Source of the DNA: Hymenolepis diminuta
Lineage: Eukaryota; Platyhelminthes; Cestoda; Cyclophyllidea; Hymenolepididae
DNA length: 64,000 nt
Reading direction: 5' to 3'
Assembly (NCBI GenBank): GCA_900708905.1
Contig: CAADRB010000002.1
Span: 867,883-931,882, forward strand
Shown piece after piece: positions 51,559 through 61,700 of this stretch (positions are counted from its first letter, which is position 1; every line of letters starts with the position of its first letter). The translations under genes and the position numbers were made by a program. Under the pieces are notes generated by a model that searched no databases, was not told the DNA's origin, and was given only the letters and a program-made list of their open reading frames with translations.

Positions 51559-54500
51559 GCCCTCTAGTCTCCTTCCCCTTCTAAAACAACGGCATTGAAA
51601 TAAAAGTCACATATTGTGCAGCTGATCACCTATTCACCAAGCTCTCATGTCAAAATTACCGTTGATAAGATGACAATATAAATTAAGTGAATTGAAAAAA
51701 TCCGTTCCATACAGTAGTCCCTCAACTTTTCTCAAAATTTTATGTTTTCTTACGGCGTTCTGATAGTGCTAATTTTAGATTTCATTATCTAATTAAGAAT
51801 ACAATTCAAATGCGGAGCGACATTTGAAATCTGCAACAAAACAATTTCTAGTGAAGTTTTTTGCAGTTGCTTCACTTGAACATTGTTTCTGCCTCATTGA
51901 AACACTGTTGATAACAAAGTAACATGAAATTCAGCAAAGATTTGAGCGGCAAAATTACCACGATTTAGTCATCAATTTAACAGTTAAGTAAATCAGACTT
52001 TTATTGCCTCATTTATGATGCTAAGTTTATTGTGAGAAAATTAATCTTCAGTTTTATTTTTCAGTTTAAACGGTCGAAGAGTCATTTGAGATTAGATATT
52101 TATGATCAAAATGCCGATAAAACCGGATAGTAAATGGTTGTACTTAAAGCGCTTAGTCCATTCATTGCTCGTCATTTATTTGACATACATAAGCGGGCAA
52201 TTTTATAATCTGCATCAAAATATATTAGTACAGATATAAACATCGTTTATTAGTACTACAAATATTAAAAGAAAAGAAAAATCGCACCTAAATTTTAAAT
52301 ATTTGAAATGTAATGGTAGGTGAGTAAACTTAATACGGTTCGCTTTATTTGAAAACTGATTTGAGAAACTTGGCAATTAAAATAATGTGATGTCAATATT
52401 TTATTGATTTTAAAAACTGTTAATGTGCTTTCCTAACATCGAATCCTCTATCTTTGAGATGCTTTTTTTCCACATAACAATGTTGACTACTTATTAATGA
52501 CATCAAAGGTATATGGTAACCAGTATTCTCTGTGTCTATTACACAGAAAACTTTATCTTCTAATGTGACCTCCAGCTCTTTAGCAGAACTATATAATGCT
52601 TTTAAGTCGTAAAGTTATTCATTGGAAGGACATGTGAACTATACTTCTGACCCAATTGATCGGAAATGATAGCGCTATATCCATGGGTTTTTGTAAGCCA
52701 AAGTATGCACTCACTTGCATTTTCAAGGCCATATTTCAGAACCCAGTTCTAAGTTTTTGATATCGAAATAAAGCGTACATTTCAAATTGTACAAGTTCAA
52801 AAAGACGAGTAATTGCTGGGCACAAAGCTGGAATAAACTAAGACTTTCAGCTTTGGAACTTGCAAAAAATTGGATGACTTAATTACTTCTGTAATTTCTT
52901 AGGCATGTTCCAAAGTTGCAATTACTTATACCTACTCGATATCCTCATATCCATAAAGCAGCCATGCCATTTCCAGGGGCATATACATTCATGCCTTTAA
53001 TATAGACTCCACTCCATTTCGTCAGTACTACCACTAATCACTTTAGTGTTCTTGGTATTCGATTCTAACCGCCAAGAAATCTAATAAAATTTACTTTCTC
53101 TAATCAGCTCTTGCTGCTATTAGTAACAACAGTGGGAAGGAAATGTAGAAAATAAAAGAATTTTTAACTTTAACAAGCAACAATGAGTACTAGAACAGGT
53201 ACATTCAATGTATAGAAAGTTGCAGCAGATAAGAGATACTTCTTTGAATAGGGTTAAGGCGGCGAAAAATTAGGCATAAATTCCAATATCTTATAACATC
53301 TCAATTTTGGTAACCTTATTTAATCACTTTGTGTTTAATAACATAGTATCAATCCATTAAAATTGATTGAAATGATTATTTCTAACCTATTGAAATATTG
53401 GTCACCGTTTTGAAATTTTAATTCTGCTTCAAATTTAAATGGGACTATTCGATCAATAAGAAAAAAGTGACCATTGATACATGTCATTTCAAACCTCGTT
53501 TTCATTAACTTCTACTAAAGCATTTTTTTAAATCTATTTTTTTTAGTTTTTAAGTAAACAAAATTTAAAATATTTCATAATTCAATTATAGCACTCCAAA
53601 ATATTTAATTTCAAAACTTTTATTTTACTGCGGAATTTTATTTAAATTAACATTTTTATGCTTCAGTATTGCACTATGCTAGGCATTAGGTAGAAATTGC
53701 GCAGCCGAGTGCTGATAACACGTTCAATTTTATTTTCCTTCAATAAAATTTGATCCAAAGAATTTCAATGAAAAATGGTGGGTGAAACCGAGTAAACCAA
53801 CACCAACAAAATCAAATTAAATTTTGAGATTTCGTTGTTGAAATTGTCGAGAGTATATATCAAGGGGTTTAATTGCAGCACTAATTAATTTATAGAACTT
53901 TGTCTAACTCCAGATACGAAAATAGAAGATTTTAGGAAGAAATTTCTTCACTTCATTAATTCATATGTTAAAGCATTTTCAGTATACGAAAATTTGTAAA
54001 TAGATCTTTTCACTTCTAAATCAAAGTGTATAAACTCCTATTTTAACCCTTTTAACAAACGCAGATTTAAATTATGAGAAATACACATTAGAGGAGGATG
54101 CAAATCCACTCAATTTTTGATAAGAACACGAAACCAACTTAACATTGAAATCTATCCGTACTTAATACTATATAAATTTCGCCTTTTAGGTACTCTTTGT
54201 AATATTGCATGTGACTGAAAAGAAAAAAATTTTTTTATTTGACCTGATTTCTCTCTGTAGTAAAAAATGATAGTTTCATTTTGTTTACAGCTTTAAAAAT
54301 TGCATTTTTCAGGTCGTGAAATCGTGATGAGAAACAAGTAACTGAAGTGGCATTGTTTCTGGCCATCATCCTGTCACCTTCACATTTCTCTTCCGTCTCC
54401 ACCAATTTTTTCTTACGATAGGAAAAGTAGAGGACAGACAACCCCGTTGTCTGCCAAAATGCCGCCAGAACTCGCTGCTATATGACAAGATATTTAATTG

Positions 54501-55954
54501 CGATCCGAATGCTAGGGAGAAAGGGGCAATAGTAATATCGTATCTTCTCCATGTCAGAACAATCAGTGTTGTCACTTCCCAGATTCCTCCTCTTGTTTGT
54601 GATGAGAAAATGATTAAAATAGCTTTTCTTCTTGGAACGAAATTATTTTTATTATAGGAAATCCGAAGGTATATACAACTCGAGTCGAATGTTCTTAGTT
54701 ACTCGATTTGGTATTTTAAGTAATTTTAGTTTGACGTTTGTACTAGGTTATTCTGACTATTGACAGAGAGACTAGTGCAGGTCTCATAGATCAAGGAGTA
54801 TGTTTCTGATTTTGAATATCGTAGGACAAAATGTAGATATATAAAGAATTATATCATACTAATTTATGTCTCCATATAATCCAGTTTTTCTATAAATTTT
54901 CAAACAAGATGTTTTATAAAGCTAACTGTTGTAAAGATATGTTAACTATGAAAATAATACGCTGCCACTTATTTGATCAGATGTGTGGATTTACCGTGCC
55001 ATCGATTCTTTGCAGACGAGAGTGAGACGGGAAAGCTCTTGTAGATCACTCAGCACAAACCTAAATATGATCTACAAATCGGTAAAATTCTTTGTCCAGT
55101 GGACAAATGCAATAAAAATTATTAAAATCGGAATGGATGTGAAATCACATCAAAGCATGTCACTCAGATTTTTCGTAAAAAAGTAAGATAGTAACGTGAA
55201 AGAATAAGTCTGAAGGAAATCCAAATTGAAAACAGTCGATCGGACGATTCTAGAGCTTAGATAAACTGGATGTCTCCCTGATTCTCTAACTCTTAGTTCT
55301 GGTTCTCTAAATCCTTCCTCTTAAATCTAGACATAATTCCGCCTCATGTACTTTTGCTCACTATGTGTTTGGATGCTTCCTAATGATAGAGAGTAATTTA
55401 TCAATATAAAACCAGGATATAACGCTTCAATAAATTTTCTAATTTATTTTTATTTTTATAAAAAAAAGAGCTTCGTAATCAATAAAATAAAATCCGATTA
55501 GCGAATCTAATAGTTTATTTGAAAGAAAATCGACAAGTACTCCTATTAGTTAAGATATTCCTGCTGATATTACCGAATGGTCAGCAAGATCCATCGGTGA
55601 TTAATTGATGAAAGAAATATCTGTATATCCAAATACTTATTACAAGTGCTGATTTTTCTATTTCAAAGTGAAATAGACAAAAAATGTTGCAAGAAGGAAG
55701 CAATAAAGTTTTTTCTCAATGAAGACTTATTCATTCTCTTGTTATTTTCTCTGCGGTCCAAAGATTGCACAGAACTCCCAGGAGACGTCAGAGTGCCAGT
55801 TTCAGAGCTCTTTTTCACGCCATGTTGAATATTCTCCATGTAATCAATCATTCATCATATTCCGGCATTGATGTCAGCTTATCAGTATTAACATCTTACT
55901 CTTCTTTTTCTTCTCCTTCCTCTTTACTTATCTTTATTTAACACAAAATTTTCC

Positions 55955-56152
55955 CTAGCAATTGGAGAGAGAAAAGTCCGTTGGGTTTGAAGAAACGATT
56001 GTACTTGGCAGAGCGGTAATGTCGGAATCGGTGGAGGTTTTTGCCCCAAATGTCTTATTTTTGAGATGGGCGGGATAAAGCATATGGTATGATTTGGCAG
56101 CGTCATATATGCTGCTCAAAAAGGCAAAAGTAGCTTTCTTAGTGACATCCAT
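55955..56152 (-). CDS. Weak candidate: 65-residue ORF with a downstream AATAAA
   Basis: The frame starts with ATG at 56152, directly preceded by an in-frame TAA, and stops at TAG. An AATAAA lies 17 nt after the stop (55938-55933). The translation has a plausible protein-like composition: MDVTKKATFAFLSSIYDAAK, then a segment rich in Ser and Thr. No domain, signal peptide or known family was recognised and no splice site is needed. It could be a small single-exon gene, but an ORF of this length is also expected by chance. Confidence 0.2.
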   Translation of the reverse strand: MDVTKKATFAFLSSIYDAAKSYHMLYPAHLKNKTFGAKTSTDSDITALPSTIVSSNPTDFSLSNC

Positions 56153-58506
56153 TTAGGAAAGTAATTGCAGGGCAGTAATGAAGTTGTTGGAAATTATAAC
56201 TTAACGTAAGAATATATATATAATGTAGTACAGAAAGAAAAGTTCCGTGGAAGATTCTGCTATGTGGACATTTTCCAATAGTATTTATCCCATTATGCAT
56301 TTTCTTGTGAAAATTTAAACAGATACAGTTTATATGATAACAAATAATTAATAATGATTTCGTTCACTTTACCTCTGTTATTACAATCAAGTAGTAATAA
56401 TATTATCAGGAAAGATCATTATAGCGAGGAGATTGGAAAATTTCCCCCTATCCCGGATGAAGTACAGATTAGGAAGGAAAAAATCATGGTCCCAGGAAAT
56501 TAGTTGAGTTCTTACCCATATTTCAATTTCTCTCTGTTATAGTCTTAATATTTCGAAGTTTGAACTTCAGGAAATCGCCCCACATGGTCCTGAGTGCGTT
56601 TACATTCGCGATGTTCACGACTTGCTAAGCAATACATTTAATTGATCAGTTAGTGATGTCAAAACAACTACGCAAATTTTCTTTATTACATTAAGAAATC
56701 GTAACAAAACAAGACATCGGTATCAAAATATGGATGGATTCTTTGATTTGCCCTACTTTAAATTTAAAAATTTAAAATTTCAACTAATATGCATATTTTG
56801 TACTGCGCATAATAAATTTATTTGGATATTTTAAGTTTCAATTTTCAGATATTGATTCTTAATCTGATTCATATCAAGATGTCACTAATAATATAAGGCA
56901 ACTATGCTTTACAAAGGTTGCCGATATTAGAAAAAATATTAATAATTTCTAAACCGAATATACAGGGAGTCAGTTGAGGAAATGATGTTTCATTGAACCT
57001 ATTGTATGAAATAACAGTGGCATCAGCTTTGAAACTAAAAAAAGAAGTTACGCATTCTTCCAATCTTTTAAATTTGGTTAATTTCCGTATGCGCACTGTT
57101 ACTATGCTAAAGCTGTAAACTGCGGAGTATCACTCGTCTTCTCAACCATTGGAGGAAAAAATCAAGGCAGTAAAACCGATCCTTCTTGATTAAATAATGT
57201 CCGTCGATGAGCATTGAATATTGTCAACAAGTATTTGTTCCAATCCAAGTGACGAAAAGTGAAATCTGAATTATGAAATGTGAACTGTCCACTCAGTAAA
57301 TATTGTACAACGAAAGTAAAAAAAATCAAATGAAGTAAGATTCTTTTACATCTTGACGTTGCTTTCCGTGTCGCTTTGCCCACTCCCTTTAATTTGTTGC
57401 CAATTACACTCCACAATAAAAAATTGCGCAATTTTTAATTTCACTGTGGGGTAATAATAACATTAGTGCAACATTGGGGTAATTTGAATCGATCAGAGAA
57501 GTGCGGACACATTGAACGCTTTCTATCATACTTTTAATCGACATCTACAGTAATCGTAAAACCTGCTGCCCAAAAATGGATAAAACGCTCACCTACTGAA
57601 AGCATTTAGGGCAAAGAGATACCAATCTCAATCAATAAGTGAGAAAAAAACACGATTTAAAAATCGAAATCTCTCAATTTCTTTTACGATGACTATCAGG
57701 AACTGCTAAAGTTAAGGAAAAGTATTTTTTGTTCGGAGACTCTCTTAATAAGACATTTTGGACAGATGGACTAAATTAGATGTGCTAAACGAAGGCAATA
57801 TGCGATTATTTAATTAAATTTTCAATTAATATAATCACAATACTCCTTCAAAACAACGTAACTATTCGTATTTGAAATTGTACGATGCTATTTTTAGCAC
57901 CATTCCAATGATTTTAGAACGATTTTCAAAATATGCCGGTTTTTCTGTCAGAAGAAAAAATGTAGGTATGATTAAGATGTGCTGAAATGAGGGTGAGAAG
58001 AACTTATTTCACGGAAAGGGAAGATGTGACCCTCAAATTTCTTGAAAGGGAGTGAAGCATTATGAATATTTTGCTGTTTTTAAGCCGTGTACAGCGTCAA
58101 TAAAGTCATGTCCCCATCAAGTCTCACTTGTTTCCCAAATTGTTGCAATTAATTGAATATAATTTTTACTTAAAATTAATAAGTAGAAGGATTTTTTAAT
58201 TTATTGTGACATTTCCCACTATCGATCTATCCCGTAATTCACTAGTAAAGATGGAAATATGCAAGATCAATGATCGTTCATTGAAAAGGTGAGCATTATT
58301 CATTAATAAAAGTTGGATTTTGACAGAATAGGCGGAATTTTCGATAGTAAGCAAAATTAATAAGATTTTTGTTTGAAATAATATTCTTGAATATGAACCG
58401 TCATGGTGTAAGCAAATGCTTATGTTTTTTGTTATCAAGAAATGGAAAACGCATTATAAGGAAATAAATTTTCTTGCCACTTGATCATTTTTGCCGTTTA
58501 TTTCAG

Positions 58507-58714
58507 ATGAATTTCCAAGAGATGCTCAAAATATTTACAAAATCGCAAAAGTCGGCCACCAGGCAGCCCTTGTTGCAAAGATATGTTGAACTGCTTGATA
58601 CTTGTTTATGTAAAATTTATAAAAATCAAAATTGGTTAGAGGAATTCAGCAGAGTGGACACCGATTTTGAACGTGTTTGTTATCTACTGAAGCATCTCCA
58701 AACTATTAAACAGG
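58507..58714 (+). CDS. SMYD4: SMYD4-like exon 1 (coding start)
   Basis: ATG directly follows a strong acceptor-like TTTATTTCAG, so this is probably the first coding exon behind a 5' UTR exon not identified here. It encodes 69 helical, Leu/Lys-rich residues, as expected for the N-terminal region before the TPRs. The donor is G|GTAGAT in phase 1. Confidence 0.75.
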
Positions 58715-61700
58715 GTAGATACCTGTTTGCTACATTTGCTGTGATGAATTACAAAAGAATTTATGTGTGTGTGCGTTTTTTTTCAAGCAAGAGAAAGCAT
58801 ACGAACATCCTCAGTTGCCTTCGTAAGAAACGAGTTGAAAAGAAATAATGGGAAGTCTGATGATGTTTCAGAATTACTGCGCTTGCAAAGCAGGATACAT
58901 ATAAAGAATGAAGAATGGAGAAAGGCTCTGCGTTTCTCTACTCTTGCATTATTCTATGCGTCGTCGGCTAAACAAATAGCCATTTCCTTTGGACAAAGAT
59001 CCATCATATTATATACACTGGGACTGCTTGATGAAGCTATTCAAGATGCTAATGAAGCATTAAAGGTTTGTTATTTCTCATACTTCTAATTTAAAAATAT
59101 CGGTTTCATTTCAGCATCTTTGCAACACCAATGTTCAGATTGTGTAGCAATAACAGAAATTCTTTGCCACTGCTTACACATATTAGATCTGTTCAGCTGA
59201 TATAAGGAAGCTAACTTAATATGCAATCTGATGATTGGGTTCGGTAACTGGTGATCGAGGTGAACTTAACTGTATCATACAAGTGATAAAAAGTTCAATG
59301 AGCTAACTGCATTTGTTTGCCTAATTATGTTATTTGGAAATGAGCATATCTGAGAAAAGGGAAATATAAAATTAAGTTATAAAAGTGATATATGAGAATA
59401 TTGACTGCTAATGAAAATGCCCCTAGATAAGGAACTAGTCAACTTCAGACAATCGAGATCATGTAAATGGACCGAGAATGGAGATGAATGTCAATGAATG
59501 ATTGAGAATAGATGATTAAATTTCTGCAGAGATATCTTCAATCCGGTTGGCGATTTTATTTAGTATCTGGGCACTGATCTTGAGCACTATCGGCATCTGT
59601 CATGCTCATATTTCCTTCAATAACTTAGGTGTAAATAGGGCTAGAATGTGCTCTATTGCTTCCTATTTGTAAATAACCCCAAATATGAAATAAGTTATAA
59701 GAAATTCTGTCACTTATTTCTCATCACAGGGCTAAAAAGCTTTATAAACTTTCATCATCGATAAACATCCTAGCAGAAGGGAAGGGTAAATTTACAAAGA
59801 GGATTATGTTCACCTAAGAGACAATTTTAGATTTGGTAGAAAAAGTAGGAGCTAGAGGATCAGGAGAAACCTACATCATCTGAACTTCAGAATTATCAAG
59901 TCAGCTGTTCAAGTTGAAATTCTTCAATCTTATGCTTTCTTTTCATCATCTTGCTCTGAGTAGGATAAATCTGAGGAAACTAGCCAGGACAGGACTTCAT
60001 TGTTACCCATTTATTAGTAACCCCTAACATGAAATAGGTAATGAGAAATTCTGACAACCTATTTTTACAAAGAACTGCTTTAATACCTAATTCATAAAAT
60101 GGTTTGACGCTTATGAATCGAAAATCAAAAGAGCGACACCTGTTGCGATTCTTGCCGAATGAAAGAAAGCAAAATCTACAGAGAGAGTTGTTTAATTCCT
60201 CAAGATGAGTTTGCTGCAAATAAGCAACAGTAAACGATTTCTGAAAGTCTTTAAACATCTTTTATTAGCTCAATTATGAAATCAGTCAGTAAATTTTGAT
60301 AGTCCTATTCCAAATTACAAAAATAGTGTAGGTAATGATAAAATAGTATGTTCTGTTAAGAGGTTTCGCTAGATACCTAGCTGTAAATTCTTTATTTATT
60401 TTCTTGGAATTTTTAGATGCTATTTGCATTTGATTTTGAAATTCTTCTAGGTTTATTTTCATTATAAGTTTTACACAATTGTCCGGTGGTAACAATGACC
60501 CTTATATCTGCCAAAAGGAAGATGGTAATCTTTTGCGTATCCATAGCTAAGAATAATAGGAATAAATACCATGAAAAATGAGATAGAAAAATGAAAGTCC
60601 CTTATCAGTCAGATTGCAAAACCCCTTTCCTCTACCCAGGAACCGTGTTACGGAAGTTTACTTTAAATGGACGTGGTAAAGATTTCCTGTTTTATATACG
60701 CTTTTGACTTTAGGTACCTCAATCCAAAGCTGATCTAGTAAAACTCCTGACATGCTTGGGCCACTGCCATATGCACAAAGGAAGTATTGCAAAAGCAGTT
60801 AAGAACTTTGAAAAGGCTTTAGAGATAAATGAGATTGATGGTAAAGCAGAATACGAGTGCCTAAGGGAATGCGCTTCTAAGGGATTAGTCGAATGTCGAA
60901 AATTCGATGAATCTAAACCAATAGGAGTCTCAATAAGTCTTTGGAGACATTTTAGCCCTAATACTCCTAAATTTAGTTTAAATGAGAAGTTGATTAATCG
61001 GAAAGGACGACGTCCGCTTACGGCCACTGATGGTTCGCTGCGTCTTAAGTATACTGGACCTGAAGTTGGATGGACATTAGAGACAACAAGAGATGTTGAA
61101 GCAGGTAAATAAAAATGTGATAAACTCAGCTTGTACCTGAAATTGGTGATAATAAATGTATTACTTCTTCCTTAGCGCATGAAGTAATTCATTTCTCGCT
61201 TTGAACAGCGTGCTTAGGATTTTTGATGGACATTCGACTAGTGTTATATCTTGTGACTACACAGTAAGGTCAGAAAGAGAGCACGTCTTGACTAAAATGT
61301 ACATTGGTAACATTGTATAAATTGAAATGTTTAGGGTAGACAAACGGGGCAAACTTGAATAGAGTAGGGGAAACTCAATGATGCTCAGATCCATGTAATC
61401 AAAAGCGTTAGTATTGCACTCAGAGACTGTGAGTCTAGATCCCGTAGTGGAACAGATTTTAGACGATCAAATGTATGAATGAATGAGATCACGAGGCTCA
61501 AAAAGAAACGCTTATGAATAACACAGGACTCTTTGTACCGAGAATAATCAAATATCTAAGAACAAATACCTCAAATTCTACAAATCGGGGTTCAATTTTT
61601 CTTCTCCTTTTGATAGCCCTCTCATCATTTATTTAAATCATAAGAATATATTGAGTTTATATTCATATACCTTTTTCATTTCAATTAGGTGAATTTCTAA

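Larger units (their letters stand above)
31810..58506. other. Intergenic, no confident gene
   Basis: About 26.7 kb between the gap and the SMYD4-like gene. It has many AT-rich short frames with no recognisable protein. Items of note inside are listed separately: a hairpin at 33878, a tRNA-like stretch at 37735, an exon-like island at 38356, a purine tract at 41203, a TCTAG repeat at 51536 and a 65-codon ORF at 55955. G+C-richer islands also occur near 42180-42480 and 49470-49640. Confidence 0.5.

Noticed and set aside
58474..58506. In-frame extension of the SMYD4-like first exon to a TTG.
   Set aside because: The 33 nt end in a typical pyrimidine tract plus AG, so they are intron or UTR; ATG at 58507 is the natural start.
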